Shown here: piece by piece, positions 37,426 through 48,004 of the stretch
Numbering within the stretch: position 1 is the stretch's first letter
How the letters are laid out: every line of letters begins with the position of its first letter
Assembly: GCA_002409145.1 (NCBI GenBank)
Contig: DHUL01000090.1
Coordinates: 65,761-129,760 of the forward strand
Source of the DNA: Bacteroidales bacterium UBA5235
GTDB lineage: Bacteria > Bacteroidota > Bacteroidia > Bacteroidales > VadinHA17
Reading direction: 5' to 3'
Length of the DNA: 64,000 nucleotides
Notes under the pieces: generated by a model
Database searches by the model: none
Seen by the model: the letters and a program-made list of their open reading frames with translations, nothing else
Told to the model about the DNA's origin: nothing
Made by a program: the position numbers and the translations under genes

Positions 37426-37440
37426 CAGAAGGAGACAAAC

Positions 37441-38415
37441 ATGTTCACCAGCGAATACCTGAGGGAACTGACAGATAAGGCAATAGCCAGTCTCGGTGGC
37501 ACACCGGAGGCAGAAAAGCTCTTTGAGCCCGTGAGATATATAATGTCAATCGGAGGAAAGAGACTCAGACCGGTTATGTGCCTTTTATCCTGCAACATCT
37601 TCAGGGACAAGATTGACGAGGCAGTGATGCCTGCGGTGGGCATAGAGGTATTTCACAACTTCACCCTGATCCATGACGATATCATTGATAAGGCTGAGGT
37701 AAGACGCGGATCTCCTACGGTGCATGCAAAGTGGGGCCCTGACCAGGCTGTACTTTCAGGTGATGTAATGGCATTCGTTGCAGTGGAATGCATAGGCCAG
37801 GCTCCTGAAAAGACCCTGCCGAAGGCACTGAAGCTCTTCAACCGTACCGCCATTGAAGTATGCTCCGGCCAGCAGCTCGACCTTGACTATGAGAAGAAAG
37901 GTGTAGTGTCAGAAGCCGAATACCTTCGGATGATTGAACTGAAGACAGCAGTGCTCGTGGCAGCTTCCCTCAAGATGGGGGCAATCATAGGAGATGCTTC
38001 TGAAAAGGACCAGGACCTTCTTTATGAGTTCGGGCGCTGCCTTGGCATTGCCTTCCAGATTCAGGATGATGTCCTTGATACATATGGCGATACGAAGATG
38101 TTCGGGAAGAAGACCGGCAGTGACATAGTGGCAAACAAAAAGACCTACCTTCTGGTGAAGGCCCTCGAAATGGCCGGCGGTAACAGGCTTACCCGCCTCA
38201 GGAAACTTCTCGGACCCGGCAACAATGACCCGGAGACAAAGGTCAGGGAGGTAAGGGCTATATATGATGAGCTGGATATAAGGCTGAAGGCTGAGAACCT
38301 GGCATATGACTATTTCAACAGGGCTTTCCAGGCTCTTGACCAGGTTTCGGTAAACGCCGAAAGAAAGAACGAACTGAAGCAGCTTGCGGTGAATCTCATC
38401 GGAAGGGTTAAATAA
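37441..38415 (+). CDS. Polyprenyl synthetase (trans-isoprenyl diphosphate synthase) inside the atp operon
   Basis: This 324-aa enzyme has both Asp-rich motifs: LIHDDIIDKAEVRRG (first) and IQDDVLD (second). GGKRLRPVM lies near the start. These enzymes extend allylic diphosphates with isopentenyl diphosphate to make farnesyl, geranylgeranyl or octaprenyl chains. The chain length cannot be set confidently from sequence. It sits between atpG and atpD, in the same direction, with gaps of 15 and 75 bases. A link to quinone side chains, and so to respiration, is a reasonable inference. Confidence 0.92.
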   Translation: MFTSEYLRELTDKAIASLGGTPEAEKLFEPVRYIMSIGGKRLRPVMCLLSCNIFRDKIDEAVMPAVGIEVFHNFTLIHDDIIDKAEVRRGSPTVHAKWGPDQAVLSGDVMAFVAVECIGQAPEKTLPKALKLFNRTAIEVCSGQQLDLDYEKKGVVSEAEYLRMIELKTAVLVAASLKMGAIIGDASEKDQDLLYEFGRCLGIAFQIQDDVLDTYGDTKMFGKKTGSDIVANKKTYLLVKALEMAGGNRLTRLRKLLGPGNNDPETKVREVRAIYDELDIRLKAENLAYDYFNRAFQALDQVSVNAERKNELKQLAVNLIGRVK

Positions 38416-38420
38416 ATTTC

Positions 38421-38434
38421 GCCCCGTCAGGGGC
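38421..38434 (+). other. Short GC hairpin between the polyprenyl synthetase gene and atpD
   Basis: GCCCC (38421-38425) pairs with GGGGC (38430-38434) around a 4-base loop. No T-run follows. It may be a processing or pause site; a separate atpD promoter is not evident. Confidence 0.35.
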
Positions 38435-38481
38435 ATAGAATAAAGACAATAGATTATCAGATTACATTGAAACAGATTTAA

Positions 38482-39999
<1,518 letters not shown>

Positions 40000-40016
40000 A
40001 CAATAAAATACCGGAC

Positions 40017-40265
40017 GTGAAGATTGAAATCATTACACCTGACAGGAACATCTATTCGGGGGAGATACGCGCGGTGAGGGTACCGGGAAGGAAAGGCTCA
40101 TTCCAGGTGCTGAAAGACCACGCGCCCATCATCTCTACCCTTGATGCCGGACCTGTGATCATTGCTGATGACCAGGGCACCGAAGTGAGGTTTGAAATCA
40201 CCGGTGGTGTGATAGAGGTGAAGAGGAACAGGATTATCCTGCTGGCCGACTCCGTGGTTCAATAG
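40017..40265 (+). CDS. atpC: F1Fo ATP synthase subunit epsilon, short form
   Basis: This 82-aa protein contains only the N-terminal beta-sandwich (EIITPDRNIYSGEIRAVRVP). The C-terminal two-helix domain, about 50 residues in E. coli, is missing. That domain inhibits ATP hydrolysis, so this enzyme lacks that form of control. Short epsilon subunits are known in Bacteroidota and green sulfur bacteria. Confidence 0.94.
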   Translation: MKIEIITPDRNIYSGEIRAVRVPGRKGSFQVLKDHAPIISTLDAGPVIIADDQGTEVRFEITGGVIEVKRNRIILLADSVVQ

Positions 40266-40274
40266 CATACAGGC

Positions 40275-41717
40275 ATGGACAGCAACGAGTTTCGCAGGTA
40301 CGGGCATGAGATCGTTGAGTGGATCGCCCGGTACTTTGAGAACGTGGGGCAATACCCGGTAAAATCACGTGTCAAACCGGGTGAGATAAAGAATGCATTG
40401 CCGGAGCTTCCGCCCTCAGGGAGCGAATCCTTTGATCTTTTCATGAAAGATTTCGATGAGGTTATCATGCCGGGCATTACCCACTGGCAAAGCCCGAATT
40501 TCTTTGCATATTTCCCTGCCAACAGCTCTCCTCCGTCGGTGCTTGCCGAGATGCTCACAGCAGCCCTCGGGGCGCAGTGCATGCTCTGGGAAACATCTCC
40601 GGCAGCAGCAGAGCTGGAGGAGAAGATGATGGAGTGGCTGAAGGTGATGACAGCTCTTCCTGCTGAATTTGAGGGTGTCATACAGGACAGCGCCTCCTCG
40701 TCAACCCTGGCCGCGCTGATCACAGCAAGGGAAAAGGTCACCCGGTTCTGCTCCAACAGGGAAGGACTCGGTGATAAGGGCCGTCTGCGCGTCTATGCAT
40801 CAACCCAGACTCACTCCTCAGTGGAGAAGGGCGCAGGAGTTGCCGGATTTGGCCGTGATAACCTGGTAAAGGTGGCTGTAAGGAGTGACTATTCCATGGA
40901 TCCGGAAGCGCTGAGCATAGCTATTGAGGACGACATTGCAGCAGGATTCACCCCGTGTTGCGTGGTTGCCACCCTTGGCACCACGGGCACCACTGCCATT
41001 GATCCTCTGAGAGCCATAGGTGAGATCTGCCGGAAGCATGGTATCTGGCTGCATGTTGACGCCGCCCTGGGCGGAACAGCCCTCCTGCTCCCCGAGATGC
41101 GCTGGATGACAGATGGGATTGAATACGCTGACTCACTGGTATTCAACCCTCACAAGTGGATGTTTACCAACTTTGACTGTTCAGCATATTTTGTTCGTGA
41201 CGCCGCATCTCTGATCCGCTCGTTCGAGATCCTTCCCGAGTATCTTAAGACACGCACCAGGGGGGAGGTGAATGATTACCGCGACTGGGGCATACCTCTC
41301 GGGAGACGCTTCAGGGCGCTGAAGCTGTGGGCCGTAATAAGGTGTTACGGGGTGGAAAAACTCCGGTCAATGATACGTGAGCATATCCGCCTGGCGAAGA
41401 TGCTTGCAGGGCTGGTTGAGGCTGAAATGAATTTTGAGCTAATGGCCCCGGTGCCGCTGAATACGGTCTGCTTCAGGTACTGCCCGGCCGGTATGGATGA
41501 CAGGGATGCCAACAGTCTGAATGAGAGGATCAACCATGCACTGAATGATACCGGTAAAATTTATCTTACACATACAAAAATTGACGGCAGGTATGTATTA
41601 AGGATGGTGACGGCCCAGACCAGCGTCACCGAAAGCCATGTACTGCAGGCATGGGATCTCATCAGGGAGACAGCGTCAGCGCTCTCTCCCAAGAACGGTG
41701 CCGTAGATGTTGACTGA
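40275..41717 (+). CDS. PLP-dependent aromatic-L-amino-acid decarboxylase family protein
   Basis: This 480-aa enzyme of group II decarboxylases has the PLP-binding Lys294 in FNPHKWMFTNFDCS. It also has His180 in STQTHSSVEKG, Asp262 in LHVDAALGG and the N-terminal HWQSPNFFAYFPANSSPPSV segment. These enzymes make aromatic amines such as tyramine, phenylethylamine or tryptamine from amino acids. The gene begins 9 bases after atpC in the same direction. Its 3' end overlaps the convergent propeller-barrel gene by 42 bases. The substrate is not determinable here. Confidence 0.92.
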   Translation: MDSNEFRRYGHEIVEWIARYFENVGQYPVKSRVKPGEIKNALPELPPSGSESFDLFMKDFDEVIMPGITHWQSPNFFAYFPANSSPPSVLAEMLTAALGAQCMLWETSPAAAELEEKMMEWLKVMTALPAEFEGVIQDSASSSTLAALITAREKVTRFCSNREGLGDKGRLRVYASTQTHSSVEKGAGVAGFGRDNLVKVAVRSDYSMDPEALSIAIEDDIAAGFTPCCVVATLGTTGTTAIDPLRAIGEICRKHGIWLHVDAALGGTALLLPEMRWMTDGIEYADSLVFNPHKWMFTNFDCSAYFVRDAASLIRSFEILPEYLKTRTRGEVNDYRDWGIPLGRRFRALKLWAVIRCYGVEKLRSMIREHIRLAKMLAGLVEAEMNFELMAPVPLNTVCFRYCPAGMDDRDANSLNERINHALNDTGKIYLTHTKIDGRYVLRMVTAQTSVTESHVLQAWDLIRETASALSPKNGAVDVD

Positions 41718-44543
41718 AAAAGCACCGTTCACGAAGAATTTTTCCTCTCGCGGCATGTAACCGGCCCGTACCCCCGCACTTATCTCGAAGGGGATCCTCA
41801 GTACGTAAAAATCAGCCATCAGCTCTGATCCTGCTGAGCTAAACCTGTCTGGCCCTGCAGTGAAGCTCCTGTCATCATAGTTGCGGACGTCAACGCCCTT
41901 CGAATAGTCATAGAAAAGTGTTCCCCTGATCCTCTTGAGATACAGGAAGCTGCCCGCAGCCAGGTCGGGATAGAAAAGCGGCATCGTGTAGTCAGCAGAG
42001 AAGGAGAAGAGTTTTTCTGCAATAAGGTCGTCTTCATAACCGCGGGGCCATGGCAGTGTGTTGCGGTATATCTGCTTCCTTGCTGGGGCCTGGTTTTCCC
42101 AGCCGGCCCTGAAGGAGAGGCTGTGGTTCGGCATTGCACCGGGAAAGAAGAGGATTGTCCGGACATAGCTTTTAGAGTTGTATAATTTTGTGTCCCAGGG
42201 TGTTGTTGTCAGCCGCAGATCGATTACCTGCCCCCATTTAGGATTGATGTCACGGTATGCGGTACGGAATGCGTTTGAAAAATAGAGTCTGCCGGTCAGG
42301 TTGATTACATCCCTGTCAAACCTGTTCTCGTCTGACAGCCATGTATACCTGTTCCGGTAACTGAGGTAAAGGGCAGGCATCAGCATCTGTCTGAATTTGC
42401 CGCGGGCGAACCACAACTGGTCATATATATTCAGGTTAACCTGCAGGTCGGATCCCTGATTCTCCGGCATCTGGCTTACGGAGGTATCCCTGGTTATCAG
42501 CTGGTCACCTCCCCATCTTATCTCAGCATCCATGACCGGATGCCAGCCCTTCCAGGTGACCCCGGAGTGCAGATAATGGTTTCCTTCGCTGTATTCATAC
42601 CCTATGGTGGAGAAAAGGGTGCTCAGGTGGTTCTGTGACATTACTGTCAGGCCCGGCCTTACGGTGGTGGGGTCAGTCCGGATCTCATCCAGATCGGCAT
42701 AGAACGGGAACCAGCTGTGGGGATTGAACAGGTTTGCAATCTTGCGGTAGGGTGCCGGTTCAGAAATTAATGGCAGGGTTGTGTCGCTCACCTGGTCTGC
42801 GTCAGGCATGGGCGCCACCGGAGGGAAAATCTCATGTCTGGTCACAAAAGCAGGTCCGGCGGTAGCCGAAGTCTTTTCAGAGGCTATGACAAATCCGTCC
42901 GGGGTGCAATCAGAGAAGATCAGCTCACTGCCGCTGACCGAAAACCCTGATATACCGAACCGTGAGCCTGTAACACGTTCCGCCGGTTCCGTGCCCGGAA
43001 TGCGGTAAATATTGTCCGAGCCGTCTCCCTGTGCAAGGAAGAAGAGTGTGTCATTGTGGATCTCTGCCTGCACTATGTCAGTAAGGCTCTCTTCCAGGTT
43101 CACGGTCCATATCTTGCCTGTAGGGCTGTATGTCCTGATTCCCTCACCTTTTTCATTGACTGTGACGACGGTGATCTCCCTGCCGTCTGAGGACCATGCC
43201 GGGCGCTGAAGGGTAATTTTATCAGGCGGCACCACGTTCATCAGCACTTCTCCGGTATGTGAGTCAAGAATGACAAGAGAACAGAGCATCTCCGGGGTGG
43301 TTGAAACGGCTGTGATTGTTCTGCCGTCAGGAGAAATGTCAGGGGCTGTGTATCGGGTACGGCTGGTTACCGATGTTATTATTCCACCCGGGAGATCAAG
43401 TCTTTTAATTACAGAATAATCGCGGTTATCCCACCTGATATCAGGGTACTGTTCTGCCCATACTAAAGTGTTGCCTGAAAGCGAAAAAAAGTAAGGATAT
43501 ATATATCCGGTGGTAGTAAGGTTATGTTCTTTCCCTCCACCAGCATCAGAAATGACGAATCGAGAAGGGTTAGACATGGATGTAAGCAGTGAGATTATCC
43601 TGCCGTCTCCCATTCTGTGGGGCGTGAAATGGCTGACATAGTCTCTTTTTTTGCTGACGCTCAGTGCCGGGTAGTCCCTGACTCCTCCGGGCATATTTTC
43701 GTTCCAGCTTTTTTCAAGGACTGCAAAGGCAGAATTGTACAGACTCTTTTTTGTGAGCCTGGTTTCTTTTCTTAGTCCTGCATTGACCGGGTTGCCGGGT
43801 ATTCCGTTTGATGCTATCCTGTAAACTTCCTCCCAGGCGTCAGGGTCGATTGTTCTGAGGTGGTTCATCATCAGGTATCCGAAGGCATAGTGGTCAGGGG
43901 TAAAGTTTTTGTATGACCCTGACAGCATCTTGTCATAATTGTACATTCCCTGCGGACTGGCAGCCAGTGCTCTTGTGGTGCGGATGAAAGCGTTGCTCCG
44001 TCCCCTTCCGGAGAAGCCGGTTACTGTCTCTGCGTAGACAGCATCACCCTCGAGGGCCCAGGAGGGTATCATCAGCGCGCTGAGGCCCACTGCCTGTTCC
44101 CCGAGGACATACCGCAGCGCCCTGCCAAAGCCGCGGCTGTTGAGAGAGCCGAGTTGCAGGACGTGTGCCGTCTCATGCACAGCAAGCTGAGCTGCAGGTA
44201 ACATCGGAAGGTTATCCTGCCCGGGCAGCGGGTACAGTTCCATCCTCCGGGGCGCCCAGCTCACATAACCGTTTGACTGCATCGAGTGGTTGTGTATTAT
44301 CACCGGGATGTTTGTCCTTACCCCCGGGTAAAGAACAGACAGGTTTCCAAATGACTCCTCGAGGAGCCGGGCATATCGCATCGCTTCGCCTCCGAAGTCG
44401 TCAGGATAGATTACCCTGAAGTGCGGTGTGCGGATCTGAAGCCACCTGAGAGAGGCTGGGTCCTGCCCGGTATCATAGTATTGAGCCCCTGCCCTGGCAA
44501 GGGAAAGCAGACTCAATATAACCAGAATAATGCATCTCTTCAT
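41676..44543 (-). CDS. Secreted gluzincin-like peptidase fused to TolB-like propeller and outer-membrane barrel
   Basis: This protein is about 955 aa from the ATG at 44543, which starts a clean signal peptide (MKRCIILVILSLLSLARAGA). Residues of about 40-260 resemble a zinc peptidase, with HETAH in QLAVHETAHVLQL and a later SWALEGDAVYAE that can supply the Glu ligand. The middle (about 300-560) shows TolB/WD40-like propeller strands (APDISPDGRTITAVST; RPAWSSDGREITVVTV). The last 350 residues look like an outer-membrane barrel. A frame extending to 44600 is less likely because a TATTTTTG box lies inside it. The function is unknown; the combination suggests a surface peptidase. Confidence 0.75.
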   Translation of the reverse strand: MKRCIILVILSLLSLARAGAQYYDTGQDPASLRWLQIRTPHFRVIYPDDFGGEAMRYARLLEESFGNLSVLYPGVRTNIPVIIHNHSMQSNGYVSWAPRRMELYPLPGQDNLPMLPAAQLAVHETAHVLQLGSLNSRGFGRALRYVLGEQAVGLSALMIPSWALEGDAVYAETVTGFSGRGRSNAFIRTTRALAASPQGMYNYDKMLSGSYKNFTPDHYAFGYLMMNHLRTIDPDAWEEVYRIASNGIPGNPVNAGLRKETRLTKKSLYNSAFAVLEKSWNENMPGGVRDYPALSVSKKRDYVSHFTPHRMGDGRIISLLTSMSNPSRFVISDAGGGKEHNLTTTGYIYPYFFSLSGNTLVWAEQYPDIRWDNRDYSVIKRLDLPGGIITSVTSRTRYTAPDISPDGRTITAVSTTPEMLCSLVILDSHTGEVLMNVVPPDKITLQRPAWSSDGREITVVTVNEKGEGIRTYSPTGKIWTVNLEESLTDIVQAEIHNDTLFFLAQGDGSDNIYRIPGTEPAERVTGSRFGISGFSVSGSELIFSDCTPDGFVIASEKTSATAGPAFVTRHEIFPPVAPMPDADQVSDTTLPLISEPAPYRKIANLFNPHSWFPFYADLDEIRTDPTTVRPGLTVMSQNHLSTLFSTIGYEYSEGNHYLHSGVTWKGWHPVMDAEIRWGGDQLITRDTSVSQMPENQGSDLQVNLNIYDQLWFARGKFRQMLMPALYLSYRNRYTWLSDENRFDRDVINLTGRLYFSNAFRTAYRDINPKWGQVIDLRLTTTPWDTKLYNSKSYVRTILFFPGAMPNHSLSFRAGWENQAPARKQIYRNTLPWPRGYEDDLIAEKLFSFSADYTMPLFYPDLAAGSFLYLKRIRGTLFYDYSKGVDVRNYDDRSFTAGPDRFSSAGSELMADFYVLRIPFEISAGVRAGYMPREEKFFVNGAFSVNIYGTVLGRER

Positions 44544-44558
44544 GCAGGGCAGTTTATC

Positions 44559-44566
44559 CAAAAATA
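44559..44566 (-). promoter_or_regulatory. Candidate -7 box for the peptidase-propeller-barrel gene
   Basis: On the minus strand this reads TATTTTTG, a TAnnTTTG match, 15 bases before the ATG at 44543. It supports that start over the longer frame. No -33 element is obvious. Confidence 0.4.
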
Positions 44567-44608
44567 CCAAAATTGGCTGATATCTTCGGGTACACGGCAA
44601 AATCTTAT

Positions 44609-44616
44609 TATTTTCG
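44609..44616 (+). promoter_or_regulatory. Candidate -7-like box for the DUF2723 gene
   Basis: TATTTTCG lies 36 bases before the ATG and is a one-base variant of TAnnTTTG. It is the same octamer found before the bactofilin and molybdoenzyme operons. Confidence 0.3.
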
Positions 44617-44651
44617 TGCGGTATTAAGCCGGAACGGAAATAAAACGAAAT

Positions 44652-47600
44652 ATGATAAGGAAATACAGGCTTTGGGATAATATCCTCGGCTGGACGGTTT
44701 TTGTCGTGGCGTCAGTTACCTACCTGTTGACAATTGAGCCGACAATGAGCCTCTGGGATTGCAGTGAATTCATCGCCTCTGCCTTTAAGCTTGAGGTGGG
44801 ACACCCGCCCGGAGCACCATTATTCATGATACTCGGAAGGTTCTTTGCCAACTTCGCCGGAGGCGATGAGTCAAAGGTGGCAATGATGATCAACGCCATG
44901 TCAGGCCTTGCTAGCGCACTGACGATACTGTTTCTTTTCTGGACCATCACCCACCTGGCCAGAAGGATCCTCCTCAGGCAGGAATCTGATTATACCGCAG
45001 GACGCATCATTGCAGTTCTCGGTGCCGGTCTGACAGGCTCCCTCGCGTACGCCTTTTCTGATACATTCTGGTTCTCCGCAGTGGAAGGAGAGGTTTATGC
45101 CACCTCTTCACTCTTCACTGCCGTGGTTTTCTGGGCGATGCTGAGATGGGAGGATGTAGCTGACGAGCCACATGCTGACAGATGGATCATACTGATCGCC
45201 TTCATGATGGGTCTTTCCATCGGCGTCCACCTCCTCAACCTTCTTGCCATACCTGCCATAGTCTTTATCTGGTACTTCCGCAAATATGAGTTCTCCTGGA
45301 AGGGCTTTATGGTATCAATCGGTGTATCAGTACTGCTGTTGGTGCTTATCATGTACGGTATAATTCCAGGCATAGTCAGGGTTACTTCCGCCTTCGAGCT
45401 GTTTTTCGTCAACAGCCTGGGGTTACCGTTCAACAGCGGCATGTATATACACCTGTTACTCTTCATTACCGCACTGGTTCTTTCGGTATGGTACAGCTTC
45501 ACACACAGTGACAGGTTGAGAATATTCCTCCTTGCCGGAGCGACGCTGCTCCTCTCGGGAATTTGGCTGCTTACAGACTCACTGCTGCTCAATCTCCTTT
45601 TCCTGGCTGTCATAGTCTATGGCATCTGGCTTCTCTCGACAAAGCAGAAAGCGGCTCTGAACACAATAATGACCTCCCTGCTGGTCATCGTGATCGGTTA
45701 TTCCAGCTTCGCAGTTATCCTTATCAGGTCAACGGCAAATCCGCCGATGAATGAGAATAATCCGTCAAATCCGTTCGCATTGCTATACTATCTTAATCGT
45801 GAGCAGTATGGCCAGCGACCGCTTTTCTACGGACCATACTACAATGCGCCGGTGACTGATTATGTAAAGGGCAAACCCACTTACAACCCTTCCGGCGGCA
45901 GGTATATTATTACCAATCGTGAGACAGAAACGGAGTATGACGAGCGGTTCATGACCATCTTACCGCGGATGTGGAGTAATTCTCCGGATCATGTCAGGGA
46001 GTATGAAAGTTATGTTGGTGGCAAGGGAAAACCGGTTCGGGTCAATGACCCCCAGACCGGGGAGCCAACAACACTGCGTGTGCCGACGTTCGGCCAGAAC
46101 CTCTCGTTCATGTTCAGTTATCAGCTGGGATTCATGTATTTCCGGTATTTCATGTGGAACTTCAGCGGAAGGCAGAATGATATTCAGAGCACCGGAGGGC
46201 CGGTCAACGGAAACTGGATAACGGGAATTGATTTCCTTGACGCTCCCCGGACCGGATCGGTAAAGGGTATGCCTGATGATATGCGGAACCATCCGTCGCG
46301 CAATAAGTATTACCTGCTGCCCCTGCTGCTCGGACTGGTGGGATTCCTGTGGCACTTCAACCGCGATGTACGCAACTGGTGGATAGTGATGCTGCTGTTT
46401 GTAATGACGGGTATAGCCATAGTCATCTACCTCAACCAGTACCCGAACCAGCCCCGTGAACGCGATTATGCCTACGCCGCATCATTCTATGCCTTTACTG
46501 TATGGATCGGCCTCGGTGTGCTGGCTCTCTTTGAGCTGCTGCGAAAGGCGGCCGGTGAGAAACCTGCCGCTGTTATTGCCTCAGTGCTGACTTTTGCCGC
46601 TGTACCTGCCCTCATGGGATCACAGAACTGGGATGACCATGACCGCTCGGGAAGATACCTGGGGAGGGATGTAGCCTTCAACTACCTCAATTCATGTGCC
46701 CCGAATGCCATACTCTTTACCGGTGGTGACAATGACACATTCCCTCTCTGGTACGCCCAGGAGGTAGAGGGAGTACGCACTGACGTCAGGGTCTGCAACC
46801 TTATGCTGCTCAACACTGACTGGTACATTGACCAGATGAAATACAAGGCTTACACTTCAGAACCCCTTCCGGTAAGCCTGAAGAAAGAACTTTACTTCGA
46901 CGGAGTAAATAACCAGGTTGCTGTCCTCGAAAAGGTGAAGGAACCCGCTACCGCTAAGGAGGTGATGAAATTCATTTCCAGCGGCAGCGAGGTGACAAAG
47001 CTCAAGTTGTACGGAGAGGATGTATGGTATATCCCCACCCGCACCATACGCATACCGGTTGATTCCGCGAAGGTGCTGGCCAACGGCACAGTCAGACCGG
47101 AGGATGCAGACAAAATTGTGCCCTACATAGACATTACCCTCAAGGAATCATGGATCTTGAAGAACCAGTTGCTGGTACTTGATATCCTGGCTCACAATGA
47201 CTGGGAACGTCCGATCTATTTTGTCACCGGCAAGACTGAGGATGCCCTCGGGCTGGAGGAATACTTCCAGCTTGAAGGACTGGCATACAGGCTGGTACCG
47301 GTAAAAGGGGTCAACAAGAGCTGGTTCGAATATGGCAGCATTGATACTGACATTCTCTACGAGAACATGATGAATCGTTTCAGCTGGAAGGGTGCCAATG
47401 ATCCGGATGTTTACATCGACTATTATCATAACCGGACACTTACCGTTGTCAGGGCACGCCTGAATCATGCCAGGCTAGCCACCGCCCTTGTGGCTGAGGG
47501 TGACACTGCCAGGGCAGTGCAGGTTATTGACAGGTGTCTTGAACTATTCCCGGCATCAAAGCTGGGTTATGACTTTTATTTCGGTGATATTATATCAGCC

Positions 47601-47870
47601 TGCTTCGCAACAGGAAGGACCGAGAAGGCAAAGGAGCTGGCTCATGAGTTTGCCGGTTATTATGCCTCACGGGCAGAGTACCTGCTTGACCAGAGACCTT
47701 CATTTGCTTATTATGCCGGTGCTGAAATTACCAATGGTCTGCAGATGATGCTGCAAGCTATTAAGGTCTGTTTTGATAATGGCCAGACCGACCTTGCCGA
47801 GGAGATAAATGCAAGGTACAATGAGCTGTATATAAGGTACTCGGCAATGAATCAGAAGACCAGGCAATAG
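44652..47870 (+). CDS. DUF2723 multi-pass membrane protein (TMEM260-like, GT-C glycosyltransferase family)
   Basis: This 1072-aa protein has about 12 or more membrane helices in the first 650 residues and a soluble C-terminal part with TPR-like helices at the end. The N-terminal loop MSLWDCSEFIASAFKLEVGH with PPGAPLFMILGR is the DUF2723 hallmark, with acidic residues placed as in GT-C enzymes. The human relative TMEM260 is a protein O-mannosyltransferase. Bacteroidota attach O-glycans to periplasmic and surface proteins, so a role in that process is plausible but unproven. The stop codon lies inside the heptamer-repeat element. Confidence 0.88.
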   Translation: MIRKYRLWDNILGWTVFVVASVTYLLTIEPTMSLWDCSEFIASAFKLEVGHPPGAPLFMILGRFFANFAGGDESKVAMMINAMSGLASALTILFLFWTITHLARRILLRQESDYTAGRIIAVLGAGLTGSLAYAFSDTFWFSAVEGEVYATSSLFTAVVFWAMLRWEDVADEPHADRWIILIAFMMGLSIGVHLLNLLAIPAIVFIWYFRKYEFSWKGFMVSIGVSVLLLVLIMYGIIPGIVRVTSAFELFFVNSLGLPFNSGMYIHLLLFITALVLSVWYSFTHSDRLRIFLLAGATLLLSGIWLLTDSLLLNLLFLAVIVYGIWLLSTKQKAALNTIMTSLLVIVIGYSSFAVILIRSTANPPMNENNPSNPFALLYYLNREQYGQRPLFYGPYYNAPVTDYVKGKPTYNPSGGRYIITNRETETEYDERFMTILPRMWSNSPDHVREYESYVGGKGKPVRVNDPQTGEPTTLRVPTFGQNLSFMFSYQLGFMYFRYFMWNFSGRQNDIQSTGGPVNGNWITGIDFLDAPRTGSVKGMPDDMRNHPSRNKYYLLPLLLGLVGFLWHFNRDVRNWWIVMLLFVMTGIAIVIYLNQYPNQPRERDYAYAASFYAFTVWIGLGVLALFELLRKAAGEKPAAVIASVLTFAAVPALMGSQNWDDHDRSGRYLGRDVAFNYLNSCAPNAILFTGGDNDTFPLWYAQEVEGVRTDVRVCNLMLLNTDWYIDQMKYKAYTSEPLPVSLKKELYFDGVNNQVAVLEKVKEPATAKEVMKFISSGSEVTKLKLYGEDVWYIPTRTIRIPVDSAKVLANGTVRPEDADKIVPYIDITLKESWILKNQLLVLDILAHNDWERPIYFVTGKTEDALGLEEYFQLEGLAYRLVPVKGVNKSWFEYGSIDTDILYENMMNRFSWKGANDPDVYIDYYHNRTLTVVRARLNHARLATALVAEGDTARAVQVIDRCLELFPASKLGYDFYFGDIISACFATGRTEKAKELAHEFAGYYASRAEYLLDQRPSFAYYAGAEITNGLQMMLQAIKVCFDNGQTDLAEEINARYNELYIRYSAMNQKTRQ

Positions 47871-47998
47871 GCAATAGGCAATAGTGAAAAAGGGGCTCCA
47901 GGTTAAGTCCCTTTTTGCATTCAGTATCTTTTTATTAACCTGCAGGCTTGCAATCTTCATGTTGTTGCCAACACTAATGCCTACTGCCTACTGCCTGG
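47860..47998. repeat. Inverted heptamer-repeat element, 139 bp
   Basis: The left end (47860-47884) is CC followed by three tandem AGGCAAT units and AG. The right end (47974-47998) is its inverted copy, matching 22 of 25 bases. The three mismatches fall at the same place in each heptamer. The inner part contains a bidirectional terminator-like hairpin. It lies between the convergent DUF2723 and response regulator genes and contains the DUF2723 stop. It has no coding capacity and could be a REP- or MITE-like element. Confidence 0.7.
47887..47916. terminator. Bidirectional terminator between convergent genes
   Basis: AAAAAGGG (47887-47894) pairs with CCCTTTTT (47909-47916), loop 14 bases. T-runs lie on both sides, so it can serve the DUF2723 gene (+) and the response regulator gene (-). 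Confidence 0.65.
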
Positions 47999-48004
47999 TG
48001 GTTA

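Noticed and set aside
47860..47998. CRISPR-like array
   Set aside because: The repeated units are 7 bases long, contiguous and inverted at the two ends, with no spacers and no cas genes.
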